NCBI RefSeq assembly: GCF_002288305.1
Contig: NZ_CP016779.1
Span: 434,001 to 498,000, forward strand
Reading direction: 5' to 3'
Length of the DNA stretch: 64,000 nt
Source of the DNA: Candidatus Nanopelagicus abundans
GTDB lineage: Bacteria > Actinomycetota > Actinomycetes > Nanopelagicales > Nanopelagicaceae
In this document: positions 37,573 to 45,671 of the stretch, piece after piece
Layout: each line of letters begins with the position of its first letter
How positions within the stretch are numbered: position 1 is the stretch's first letter
Notes under the pieces: model-generated
The model's database searches: none
Told to the model about the DNA's origin: nothing
What the model saw: only the letters and a program-made list of their open reading frames with translations
Made by a program: the position numbers and the translations under genes

Positions 37573-38661
37573 ATGAATAATTCACCTCTAAATTCTAGGC
37601 ATTTGCAGTTAAATGCAAAGATGGCAGATTTTGGTGGCTGGCTTATGCCAATTGAGTATCCAGATACTGGAGTAATTGCGGAGTACTCTGCAGTTCGCCA
37701 GCAAGTAGGAGTATTTGATGTTTCCCATCTTGGCAAAATTTCTGTTAAGGGAGATGGTGCACTTAATTTTTTAAATCAAATGTTAACCAATGATTTAAAT
37801 AGAATTACAGCCGGACAAGCCCAATACTCTTTACTATGTAATGAAGATGGTGGAGTAGTTGATGATCTTATTGTTTATCGAAACTCAGATACTGATCTAT
37901 TTTTAGTACCAAATGCATCTAATACCAGTTCGGTCTTTAAAATATTAAATGATCAAGCACCTAGTTCAGTTGAAGTTAAGAATCTGCATAATGAGTATGG
38001 AGTGATCGCGCTCCAAGGACCTAAGTCATCACAAGTTCTAGAGATACTTGGAATTAAAAGCTCAATTAATTACATGGAGTTTATAAATACCACAATAGAT
38101 AATTGCTCAGTTATTTTGTGTAGAACTGGCTACACCGGTGAGTTCGGCTTTGAAATCATTCCAACATGGGCGCAGACTGAAAAAGTTTGGGACAGGTTGA
38201 TCACAGTTATTAAGCAACTTAATGGCACGCCATGTGGCTTAGGAGCGCGAGATATTCTGCGAACCGAAATGGGATATCCATTACATGGACATGAACTCTC
38301 ACTTGAGATATCACCAGTGCAAGCATCGGCAAGTTGGGCAATTGGTTGGCAAAAAGAATCCTTCAGGGGCAAGCAAACATTGCTTGAGCAGAAGCAAGTT
38401 GGAACTAAATTAAAGTTAAGAGCGATTTTGGCAACTGATCGCGGAATTCCACGAAAAGACATGAAGGTTAAGGATATAACTGGCAAAGTTATTGGGCAGG
38501 TAACTAGTGGAACATTTTCCCCTGGCCTTAAAAAAGGTATTGGACTGGCATTAATTAATCCTGCAATTGTTAAAGGAGATCAGGTTCTCATTGATATTAG
38601 GGGAGCTGATTCATTATTTAATGTTGTAGAGCTACCTTTTGTGCCATCAAAGGTTCGTTAA
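37573..38661 (+). CDS. gcvT: Glycine cleavage system T protein (aminomethyltransferase)
   Basis: A 362-residue folate enzyme of glycine decarboxylation. FGGWLMPIEYPDTGVIAEY and GVFDVSHLGKISVKG are N-terminal family blocks. YTGEFGFEII and GLGARDILRTEMGYPLHGHE are central signatures, and the OB-like C-terminal domain is present. The start is supported by TAGGTT 6 nt upstream. gcvH and gcvP are not in this window. The stop is 5 nt from the convergent stop of the 56-residue protein. Confidence 0.93.
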   Translation: MNNSPLNSRHLQLNAKMADFGGWLMPIEYPDTGVIAEYSAVRQQVGVFDVSHLGKISVKGDGALNFLNQMLTNDLNRITAGQAQYSLLCNEDGGVVDDLIVYRNSDTDLFLVPNASNTSSVFKILNDQAPSSVEVKNLHNEYGVIALQGPKSSQVLEILGIKSSINYMEFINTTIDNCSVILCRTGYTGEFGFEIIPTWAQTEKVWDRLITVIKQLNGTPCGLGARDILRTEMGYPLHGHELSLEISPVQASASWAIGWQKESFRGKQTLLEQKQVGTKLKLRAILATDRGIPRKDMKVKDITGKVIGQVTSGTFSPGLKKGIGLALINPAIVKGDQVLIDIRGADSLFNVVELPFVPSKVR

Positions 38662-38666
38662 TAGAT

Positions 38667-38837
38667 TTAGTAGTGCCCGCCCCAGTAACGCCAGCCATAT
38701 TCTGCAAGGCTAGTACCAGCAAAAAGTATTGCTACATGCAGAACTAACGCAAATACTTTTGAAATCGCTAGTTTAATTCTTGAAGTTGTTTTAGTCATGA
38801 CGATTATCGGTTCTTGCTCAAACATAGTTTTTTGCAT
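38667..38837 (-). CDS. 56-residue single-pass membrane protein, second gene of the cobalamin-riboswitch operon
   Basis: A short gene with an excellent AGGAG site that overlaps the stop of the preceding gene, so it is coupled to it. The first 26 residues are polar and basic. Residues about 27-44 form one membrane helix (VFALVLHVAILFAGTSLA). The tail EYGWRYWGGHY is aromatic with Gly and a terminal His-Tyr. It has no His-rich cobalt motif like CbtB. Being under a cobalamin riboswitch, it may help cobalamin or cobalt uptake. I do not recognise a family. Confidence 0.75.
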   Translation of the reverse strand: MQKTMFEQEPIIVMTKTTSRIKLAISKVFALVLHVAILFAGTSLAEYGWRYWGGHY

Positions 38838-38845
38838 TTTTACTC

Positions 38846-39373
38846 CTAATCAGGGAACTTTACATCGCCGTTGGTAACAAAAACAAACGCCAAGCCATCA
38901 CCTGGTTTCATGGCTAACTCAGCAACACCAACTTGTGCCCAAGCCCATTTTCCATTTAAATCAAAAGGGTTTGGAATTACTTGCCATCTTTTTTCAAGTA
39001 CTGCCCAGTATGCAAAAGAAGCTGGCATCTCTTTACACTCTTCAATGTAATCTTCATGCCCCTTTACACCGATTGGTTCAGTCGGCTTAGGTAAATTATT
39101 TAATCGACAAATTACGTTATTTCCGTATTTATTAGTTCCTTCTAATTTAAAGTTTGCATTTTGCATCAATTCTAAAGCTGTAATTTCACCAGTTACTGTC
39201 AAGCATTTTTTAAAGTCAGCATTAGAAGAATCTAAAGAGCCATAATCAATAAGCACATTTACACAATTTGCTCGAGTTTGAGTAGACCAAAGGGTGACAC
39301 CACTGATAACTAGAACTACGACAAATATGGCAGAAAAAAATTTTCTTGCCTCAGTAGATGTATCGCTAAACAT
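38846..39373 (-). CDS. Secreted/anchored transcobalamin-like (DUF4430-type) protein under a cobalamin riboswitch
   Basis: A 175-residue protein. Residues 11-30 form an uncleaved-looking signal anchor, and the rest is extracytoplasmic. Four cysteines (37, 57, 89, 113) could make two disulfides. The segments ALELMQNANFKLEGTNKYG and VICRLNNLPKP, FAYWAVLEKRW, then VGVAELAMKPGDGLAFVF follow the pattern of the DUF4430 domain, which resembles the C-terminal lid of transcobalamin and intrinsic factor. With the riboswitch upstream, a cobalamin-capture role is a strong inference. GAGGGG precedes the ATG and can be masked in a hairpin. Confidence 0.8.
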   Translation of the reverse strand: MFSDTSTEARKFFSAIFVVVLVISGVTLWSTQTRANCVNVLIDYGSLDSSNADFKKCLTVTGEITALELMQNANFKLEGTNKYGNNVICRLNNLPKPTEPIGVKGHEDYIEECKEMPASFAYWAVLEKRWQVIPNPFDLNGKWAWAQVGVAELAMKPGDGLAFVFVTNGDVKFPD

Positions 39374-39379
39374 AGAGCC

Positions 39380-39394
39380 CCTCTAGATAAGAGG
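39380..39394 (-). promoter_or_regulatory. Shine-Dalgarno-sequestering hairpin of the riboswitch
   Basis: On the minus strand CCTCT-N5-AGAGG forms a hairpin whose 3' arm contains the GAGG of the ribosome-binding site, 6 nt before the ATG at 39373. This suggests translational control. Confidence 0.55.
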
Positions 39395-39577
39395 TTTACG
39401 AAAGCATTGAAACTCACCAAGTGAGAATCCGTGCCCCGCAATCCTCGACGGTTGGATAAAAATGTGTGGGTAATCCGACTTGAAAAAATCTTCTCACGGT
39501 TGCGGGACAGCGCCGGATTTACACCGACTTCCCCCACCTAAATCTCTTCTTCAATATCAAGTTGTGGATACATTCTG
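39395..39577 (-). ncRNA. Cobalamin (adenosylcobalamin-type) riboswitch
   Basis: The minus strand carries the conserved core: GGGGGAAGTCGGTGTAAATC (39536-39517), then CTGTCCCGCAACCGTGA, the B12-box region, followed by AGTCGGATTACCCACAC. AGGTGGG and CCCACAC can close the four-way junction. The loop TCCCGCAA (39507-39500) can kiss TTGCGGG (39441-39435), the loop of a stem CCGT/ACGG: the L5-L13 contact of B12 switches. A CTCAC/GTGAG hairpin (39413-39425) follows, then the ribosome-site hairpin. CATAAT at 39584-39589 is a likely -10. The ends are approximate. Confidence 0.9.
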
Positions 39578-39647
39578 ATACCAATTATGGCTTAAGGCAA
39601 CTAACCACGCTATTGCAGGGTTTGACTGTGGCAGTTATTGTTCAGAT

Positions 39648-40649
39648 ATGGAACATAGGCGGCTTGGCAGTTCGGGAATGTATGTCTCAGAAATAACCTA
39701 CGGTAACTGGCTTACACATGGCTCTCAGGTTGAGGCCGATGCTGCAATTAAATGTGTAAGAACTGCATTGGATTTAGGAATAACAACTCTAGATACTGCC
39801 GATATGTATGCCGGAACTCGCGCAGAGACTGTTTTAGGTAAAGCCCTTAAAGGTGTTCGCCGTGAGTCCTATGAACTACTAACTAAAACCTATTGGCCAA
39901 CCGGCACTGGAAAAAATGATCGTGGTCTTTCCCGCAAACATATTATGGAATCCTGTAACGCCTCCCTAAAACGACTTAAAACTGATTATGTGGATCTTTA
40001 TCAAGCTCATCGATTTGATGTTGAAACACCACTTGAGGAAACACTCGGAGCATTTGATGATCTAATCAGAAGTGGCAAAGTTTTATATATTGGTTTTTCC
40101 GAATGGAATGCTCAGCAGATCGCAGCAGCGCTAAAGATTCAAGATGAAAAAGGTTACTACCGCTTTATATCTAGCCAACCTCAATATTCAATGCTTTGGC
40201 GAGTAATTGAGGGTGAAGTTGTGCCACTGTGTAAAAATGAAGGCATAAGCCAAATCGTTTGGTCACCAATTGCGCAGGGAGTCTTAACTGGTAAATATCT
40301 TCCTGGCCAGAAAGCGCCAGCAGGTTCTCGTGCTACTGATAAAAAAGGTGGCGCAAATATGATTTCTCCCTTTATGACAGAACCAATTTTAAATGCTGTG
40401 CAAAAACTACAACCAATTGCTAAGAAAGTAGATTTAACTCTTGCCCAACTAGCAATTGCTTGGGTTCTACAAAATCCAAATCTTTCAAGTGCAATTATTG
40501 GTGCTACTAAGCCTGCACAAATTAAGGAAAACATTAAAGCTGCAGGGGTAAAATTGGATAAATCAATTATAGATGAGATCGACCTCGTAATCGGTGGCGT
40601 AGTTGAAAGAGATCCTGCTAAAAATGTAAGCCCAAATCCTAGGGCCTAG
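39648..40649 (+). CDS. Aldo/keto reductase
   Basis: A 333-residue NADPH-dependent oxidoreductase of the potassium-channel-beta/YghZ group. The catalytic tetrad is visible: Asp and Tyr in TLDTADMYAGTRAE, Lys in LLTKTYWPTG, His in YQAHRFD. WSPIAQGVLTGKY and SAIIGATKPAQI are cofactor regions. TATTGT lies 6 nt before the ATG. It is divergent from the riboswitch operon, and the spacer holds both promoters. The substrate is unknown. Confidence 0.93.
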   Translation: MEHRRLGSSGMYVSEITYGNWLTHGSQVEADAAIKCVRTALDLGITTLDTADMYAGTRAETVLGKALKGVRRESYELLTKTYWPTGTGKNDRGLSRKHIMESCNASLKRLKTDYVDLYQAHRFDVETPLEETLGAFDDLIRSGKVLYIGFSEWNAQQIAAALKIQDEKGYYRFISSQPQYSMLWRVIEGEVVPLCKNEGISQIVWSPIAQGVLTGKYLPGQKAPAGSRATDKKGGANMISPFMTEPILNAVQKLQPIAKKVDLTLAQLAIAWVLQNPNLSSAIIGATKPAQIKENIKAAGVKLDKSIIDEIDLVIGGVVERDPAKNVSPNPRA

Positions 40650-40654
40650 TAAAT

Positions 40655-41173
40655 CTACTTTTTAGTTACAGGTCCTACCTGAGGAGCAGGGGCTCTTAAT
40701 CTTCGAAGTTGAGTAGAGCGCATCCAGCCATATAAGCCAAGCCCTTTTGTTGGTTCACCAGGAAATTTTTCAGTAACAAGTTTTTTAATTTTACGAGACA
40801 TTAAAAAGCCATTTACTCCGATAAAGATCATTGATGAGTACATAATTGCAACTGCTAGAAGCTGAACAGCTGGAATTGGGATAAGAGTTAAGAATAAAAT
40901 AACTACAATTATTACTAGAAAATATTCAGCAAATGATCTTCGTTCATCAATATAATTTCTAACAAATCTACGTACTGGTCCCTTATCTCTGGCAGGCATA
41001 GCGCTCTCTTCACCACGCATATATGCGGCTCTAGATTCCATTCTTCTAATTCGAGTTTGTGCTTTTAACGCTTTTTTTGATTCTTTACTGGCGCCCGGAG
41101 ATAGCGGTGAAAGATTTAACTTAGCCTGAGCCTCTTTACGCTTAGGAGTTGGCTTGCCTTTTTTATCAACCAT
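40655..41173 (-). CDS. DUF3043 family membrane protein
   Basis: A 172-residue protein. The basic N terminus contains KGKPTPKRKEAQA and the charged RAYMRGEES region, followed by VRRFVRNYIDERRSFAEYF. Two membrane helices follow (about 92-130) and then a short basic tail. This is the actinobacterial DUF3043 pattern, commonly next to nadA or HesB as here. No activity is known. It starts 4 nt after nadA. Confidence 0.88.
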   Translation of the reverse strand: MVDKKGKPTPKRKEAQAKLNLSPLSPGASKESKKALKAQTRIRRMESRAAYMRGEESAMPARDKGPVRRFVRNYIDERRSFAEYFLVIIVVILFLTLIPIPAVQLLAVAIMYSSMIFIGVNGFLMSRKIKKLVTEKFPGEPTKGLGLYGWMRSTQLRRLRAPAPQVGPVTKK

Positions 41174-41177
41174 GAGA

Positions 41178-42320
41178 TTAAGGTAGAGCCAACATTCGCT
41201 CTAATGCAACTTTTGCATATTTAGCAACCTCTGCTTCAACCTTTATTTGATTGACTAAGCGGCCACTTACAAGTGACTCCATAACCCAAACAAGATGGGG
41301 TAGATCAATTCGGTTCATTGTTGAGCAGTAACACACAGTTTTATCTAAGAACACTACCTGCTTATCCAAATTCTCATTAGCTAATCGAGATACAAGGTTT
41401 AACTCAGTACCGATTGCCCATTTTGAGCCAGGAGCTGATTCTCTAACTGTTTTAATAATCATCTCGGTGCTTCCCACGACATCAGCATTTGAGACCACCT
41501 CATGTTGGCACTCTGGGTGCACCAACACCTTAATTCCGGGCACTTGTTGCCTAACATCATTAATGTTTTGAATAGAGAATCGCCCATGTACTGAGCAATG
41601 ACCTCTCCATAAAATTACCTTAGATTTTTTAATTTGATCATCAGTTAAGCCACCATTTGGTTTCCACGGATTCCATAAAACGCAATCATTAAGTGTCAGG
41701 CCAAGGGATAAAACTGCTGTGTTTCTTCCTAAGTGTTGATCTGGCAGAAATAAAATCTTCTCACCATTTTCAAATGCCCATTTCATAGCTCTAGCTGCAT
41801 TAGATGAGGTGCAAACTGCGCCATTATTTTTACCAGTAAAAGCTTTAATGGCAGCGGAAGAGTTCATATATGTAATAGGAATAGTTTTTGCTGCTACCCC
41901 TAACTTACCTAACACCTGCCAGCAATCATTAACCTGTGAAGCCGTTGCCATATCAGCCATTGAGCAACCAGCAGATAAATCAGGCAGGATTACCTTTTGA
42001 TTTGGTGTGGTTAAAATATCGGCGCTTTCTGCCATAAAGTGAACGCCGCAAAAGAAAATAAATTCTGCTTCTGAATTATCAGCTGCTGCTTGTGCTAACT
42101 TAAATGAGTCACCACGAATATCAGCAAATGCAATTACTTCATCCCTTTGATAGTGATGTCCTAAAACCATCGCTTTACTGCCAAGGGCAGCCCTTGCAGC
42201 TTTTGCCCGCTCTACTAACTGCGGATCACTAGCGGCAGGTAATTCACCATCACAGGAGACGCCCCGCTCACTATTTAGATCCCGCTCACCTTTTTGCAGC
42301 AGTAGATCAGTTATTCCCAT
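41178..42320 (-). CDS. nadA: Quinolinate synthase
   Basis: A 4Fe-4S enzyme condensing iminoaspartate with dihydroxyacetone phosphate in NAD synthesis. VLGHHYQRDEVIAFADIRGD, NSSAAIKAFT, PDQHLGRN, VHPECQHEV and CYCSTMNRI provide the substrate and cluster residues. The start at 42320 (MGITDLL) is chosen over a GTG at 42341 because TACACT lies exactly 6 nt upstream. Length is 380 residues. nadB and nadC are not visible in the window. Confidence 0.95.
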   Translation of the reverse strand: MGITDLLLQKGERDLNSERGVSCDGELPAASDPQLVERAKAARAALGSKAMVLGHHYQRDEVIAFADIRGDSFKLAQAAADNSEAEFIFFCGVHFMAESADILTTPNQKVILPDLSAGCSMADMATASQVNDCWQVLGKLGVAAKTIPITYMNSSAAIKAFTGKNNGAVCTSSNAARAMKWAFENGEKILFLPDQHLGRNTAVLSLGLTLNDCVLWNPWKPNGGLTDDQIKKSKVILWRGHCSVHGRFSIQNINDVRQQVPGIKVLVHPECQHEVVSNADVVGSTEMIIKTVRESAPGSKWAIGTELNLVSRLANENLDKQVVFLDKTVCYCSTMNRIDLPHLVWVMESLVSGRLVNQIKVEAEVAKYAKVALERMLALP

Positions 42321-42326
42321 GAGGGG

Positions 42327-42332
42327 AGTGTA
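42327..42332 (-). promoter_or_regulatory. -10 hexamer of nadA (leaderless)
   Basis: On the minus strand TACACT is 6 nt upstream of ATG 42320, which moves the start 21 nt inside the longest frame. Confidence 0.6.
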
Positions 42333-42415
42333 AACGCTCACAGGTTTTGGTGCTCAAAACACTGGCCGGAACTAGTAACCTATGAGCCTAGGCAAAGTAA
42401 TGGAGAAGAGTGAAT

Positions 42416-42790
42416 ATGAGCACAGAGTCAACAACTAAAACCGATGCTGCAATTTCATCATCTTCAATTGCACTTTCTGATGTTGCAGCCGAAAAGGTTT
42501 CTGCTCTATTAAAGCAAGAAGGACGTGATGATTTAAGTCTTCGCGTTGCTGTTCAACCTGGTGGTTGTTCAGGTCTTCGTTACCAACTTTATTTTGATGA
42601 CCGTAATTTAGAAGGTGACACCGTAACTGAATTTGGTGCAGCAAAGGTTCGAGTTGTTACCGACAAGATGAGTACGCCATATCTAATGGGCGCCACAATT
42701 GATTTTACTGACACCATCGAAAAGCAAGGTTTTACAATTGATAATCCAAATGCCGGAGGCTCTTGTGCTTGTGGCGATTCATTTAACTAA
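42416..42790 (+). CDS. erpA: HesB/IscA A-type iron-sulfur carrier
   Basis: A 124-residue A-type carrier delivering Fe-S clusters. The three cluster cysteines are in QPGGCSGLRYQ and the C-terminal SCACGDSF. The start ATG 42416 is preferred to GTG 42410 because GGAG lies 10 nt upstream of the ATG and only 4 nt from the GTG. It is divergent from nadA, whose product needs a 4Fe-4S cluster. Confidence 0.93.
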   Translation: MSTESTTKTDAAISSSSIALSDVAAEKVSALLKQEGRDDLSLRVAVQPGGCSGLRYQLYFDDRNLEGDTVTEFGAAKVRVVTDKMSTPYLMGATIDFTDTIEKQGFTIDNPNAGGSCACGDSFN

Positions 42791-42806
42791 AAGCTAAATC
42801 AATAAA

Positions 42807-43796
42807 ATGAGAGTGGCAGTTGCCGGCTCAGTCGGTGGCGACCACATCATGAGTTTTGGTGGCAAGTTCACCGATTCACTAGTTGCTGGATCTTTAGCAA
42901 AAGTTTCTCTTTCCTTTTTAGTAGATACTCTTGTAATTAGGCGTGGTGGGTGCGGTGCCAATATTTCATTTGGAATGGGCGCCCTTGGACTTAACCCAAT
43001 ATTAATTGCAGCAGTTGGTCGTGACTGGGTTGACTATGAAGCCTGGTTAAAGCGGCACGGTGTAGATACCTCACATGTATTAGTTTCAGAGACACTTCAT
43101 ACTGCAACTTTTATGGTTACCACTGATACTGAGTTAAATCAGATCGCATCATTTTTTCCAGGAGCAATGAGTGAGGCAAGAAATATTGAACTTTCTCCGA
43201 TAATTGCTAAAACTGGCAATTTTGATTTACTAGTTATCTCGCCCGATGACCCAGAAGCAATGATGCGTTACTCCCAAATGGCCAGAGAGTTAAAGATCGC
43301 TGTAGCAGCTGATCCATCACAACAAATGGCTCGGATGGATGGCAAAGAAATTGCCCAACTAATTGATGGGGCTAAGTACTTATTTTTAAATGAGTATGAG
43401 TTAGCACTTGCTATTCAAAAAACTGGCTGGACTGATCGACAATTATTTGATCGCGTGCAGGTCCGTGTTGTCACATTAGGTTCAAAGGGTGCTCAAATAG
43501 AGGAGCATGGCAAAGAAACCATTTATGTGGGAGTACCAAAAGAAAAAGAAAAACTAGATCCGACTGGAGTTGGCGATAACTTTAGATCAGGATTTATTGC
43601 TGGTCTTTCCTGGGGCCTTGGACATGAGCGGTGCGCTCAACTTGGCTCGATGCTTGCCACATACTGTATTGAAACTACTGGAACTCAGGAGTACAGCTTT
43701 ACAAAAGATGAGTTTTTAACAAGATTTGAAACTGCTTATGGCAAAGCTGCAACTGATGAGGTTATGCCTCACCTGAATGTGAAATTAGCGGGTTAA
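42807..43796 (+). CDS. PfkB-family carbohydrate/nucleoside kinase
   Basis: A 329-residue ribokinase-family enzyme. RRGGCGANISFGMGALGLNP is the first PfkB signature, and LDPTGVGDNFRSGFIAGL the second, with the anion-hole Gly and catalytic Asp. The second motif reads GVGDNFRS rather than the usual GAGDxFxxG. Adenosine kinase is the most likely activity from similar actinobacterial genes beside HesB, but a sugar kinase cannot be excluded. It begins 16 nt after erpA and overlaps the next convergent gene by 4 nt. Confidence 0.88.
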   Translation: MRVAVAGSVGGDHIMSFGGKFTDSLVAGSLAKVSLSFLVDTLVIRRGGCGANISFGMGALGLNPILIAAVGRDWVDYEAWLKRHGVDTSHVLVSETLHTATFMVTTDTELNQIASFFPGAMSEARNIELSPIIAKTGNFDLLVISPDDPEAMMRYSQMARELKIAVAADPSQQMARMDGKEIAQLIDGAKYLFLNEYELALAIQKTGWTDRQLFDRVQVRVVTLGSKGAQIEEHGKETIYVGVPKEKEKLDPTGVGDNFRSGFIAGLSWGLGHERCAQLGSMLATYCIETTGTQEYSFTKDEFLTRFETAYGKAATDEVMPHLNVKLAG

Positions 43797-44848
43797 TTAG
43801 AACGTAGTTTTGAAACGCTAGTTTTAAGTGCTTGGCAGAAATGCTTAACAATCTCAGATGTAATCTCTTTATGAATCGTTAATCTAATATTTCCAGTAAT
43901 TGGTTTACCCATTGCAGCTAATACATGAGATGGTTTCATATCAGCTGATTTACAGGCTGAGCCTGATTCAACTGCAAAGCCTAGATCCTCTAAATCAAGT
44001 AATAAGCGATCTGCCTCAACACCTTTAATTGAAAGAGAAAGAAACTTTCCAAGGCCATTAGCGCTAGATGCGATATCAACATCGGTGATCTGCTCTTTAA
44101 TAAAACCGATTATTTCATTTTTTAATTTAGATCGAATATCAGTTTGTGATAGGTAATTCTCAAGTGCTACCGCACTAGCTAGTAATAGGGGTAGTGAGTA
44201 TGTATTAGGAGTTCGATTTAAATCATTATGGGGTAGGGGATTGCGCCAAGTAGCTGATGATTTAATAACTAATATGCCAACTCCGGCTGGTCCCGCCCAT
44301 GAGCGGCTATCAAATAAAGCAGTTTGATAATTGAAATTAGGCAGTAAATCAACTCCACTACTTGTGCAGTCAGCAAAAATATTTGCGCCACTTTTTGGTG
44401 CACTTTGGATATTTCCAGTTTCCCCGTTTGCAACCTGCCAGATTAAAAGATCACTTAATCCGATTTCACTTTCTTTAATTACGCCATCACCATTTACTGG
44501 TAGTTCAGTAACAGTTCGGCCATTATTTTTTTCATTTGCTGTTATTGCGAAAACTTTTTGACGATCAATACTTGAATAAAACAATTTACTCTCAGCGTTT
44601 AATAGACCTGCGATACCTAGCTGAAAGCCAAGGTCAGGTTCACCTAAAAATTCAATCTCATCGCTTCTAACATTTAATGCCTTAGCAAAACTTTGGCGCA
44701 CCTGCTCTAATAGAATGTTCACCTGACGCGAGCTATTATTTAATTTAGCTGGGTCCGCCCACCCGGTAGTAAAAAACTGCGGAAGTAGCGAAATGGCGGC
44801 AGGGTGCAGCACTCTTTCCTGTTGGAAATCGCCTGTGATGCGAACCAC
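43793..44848 (-). CDS. Cysteine-desulfurase-like protein lacking the PLP lysine
   Basis: A 351-residue aminotransferase class V-fold protein. The C-terminal catalytic-loop motif VESGSACKSADMKPSHVL is intact (Cys299), and Asp160 (FADCTSSG) matches the PLP-nitrogen ligand. At the site of the Schiff-base lysine (SGHK in IscS) it reads DSRSWAGPAGVG, with Ser183 in place of Lys. The PLP-stacking His (EH) is DR at 95-96, and the ATE phosphate loop is gone. It is therefore probably not a normal desulfurase. Start GTG. It diverges from ctaC. Confidence 0.85.
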   Translation of the reverse strand: MVRITGDFQQERVLHPAAISLLPQFFTTGWADPAKLNNSSRQVNILLEQVRQSFAKALNVRSDEIEFLGEPDLGFQLGIAGLLNAESKLFYSSIDRQKVFAITANEKNNGRTVTELPVNGDGVIKESEIGLSDLLIWQVANGETGNIQSAPKSGANIFADCTSSGVDLLPNFNYQTALFDSRSWAGPAGVGILVIKSSATWRNPLPHNDLNRTPNTYSLPLLLASAVALENYLSQTDIRSKLKNEIIGFIKEQITDVDIASSANGLGKFLSLSIKGVEADRLLLDLEDLGFAVESGSACKSADMKPSHVLAAMGKPITGNIRLTIHKEITSEIVKHFCQALKTSVSKLRSN

Positions 44849-44906
44849 CTGATACCCCTATCCAAGAATGTAAAGCAACTCAATGGCAGAAGGTTATCCT
44901 TAAGCC

Positions 44907-45671
44907 ATGCGCCAGGCTCACTTTAAATTCATCTCAACTTTGCCGGCCGCCACCTTCTTACTTACTAGCTGCTCAGGTGAAGTATCTGGCCTTGGGTTTG
45001 AAGAGGGAGTTTCTAGCGTAAATGATCAATCACTCTCACTCTGGCAAGGGGCTTGGATATCAGCTGCAGTGGTTGGAGTATTTACATTAATTTTAATTTT
45101 ATGGCCAGTTTTCTTTCATCGTAAAAAAGATGAAAACTTTCCAAAGCAAACCCAGTACAACATTCCGGTAGAGATTGCTTACACCGTCATACCTTTTATT
45201 ATCGTGGCAGTACTTTTCTATTTCACCGCTCAGCGTGAATCTCGAATTTTAAAGATCTCACCAGATAATCAGGTCTCACACTTTATTGATGTAGTTGGTT
45301 TCCAGTGGTCATGGCAGTTTAAGTACAAAGATGCTGGTGATTACAAGAGTGCCACTGTTACTGGAACTCCAGCGCAGCCACCAACGCTGTACTTACCATT
45401 GGGTGAAAATGTAAGATTCACATTAACTGCAAATGATGTAGTTCACGGCTTTTGGATACCAGCTTTTATGATTCAAATGCAAAATTTACCTGGAGTAACA
45501 AATCAACTTGAATTCTCAGCAACCAAATTAGGAACCTTCCCGGGTAGGTGTAATATTTTGTGCGGAAGAAATCACTCACAGATGTTATTTAACGTTAAAG
45601 TAGTAACCCCAGCAGAGTATGAGAGTTATATTCAATCCTTGGTAGCCGAAGAGAAAGCAGTGATTTCATGA
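44907..45671 (+). CDS. ctaC: Cytochrome c oxidase subunit II (lipoprotein)
   Basis: A 254-residue aa3-oxidase subunit. A signal peptide ends in the lipobox LLTSC. Two membrane helices lie at about 47-67 and 88-108. The CuA site is in [18 protein letters not shown] (two Cys, His, Met). [12 protein letters not shown] is the electron-entry aromatic region. TATCCT lies 6 nt before the ATG. Its stop overlaps the ctaD ATG (ATGA). Confidence 0.96.
   Translation: MRQAHFKFISTLPAATFLLTSCSGEVSGLGFEEGVSSVNDQSLSLWQGAWISAAVVGVFTLILILWPVFFHRKKDENFPKQTQYNIPVEIAYTVIPFIIVAVLFYFTAQRESRILKISPDNQVSHFIDVVGFQWSWQFKYKDAGDYKSATVTGTPAQPPTLYLPLGENVRFTLTANDVVHGFWIPAFMIQMQNLPGVTNQLEFSATKLGTFPGRCNILCGRNHSQMLFNVKVVTPAEYESYIQSLVAEEKAVIS

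Noticed and set aside
38667-38837. CbtB cobalt transporter subunit
   Set aside because: Single helix and riboswitch context fit, but the C-terminal His-rich metal motif is absent and no CbtA follows.
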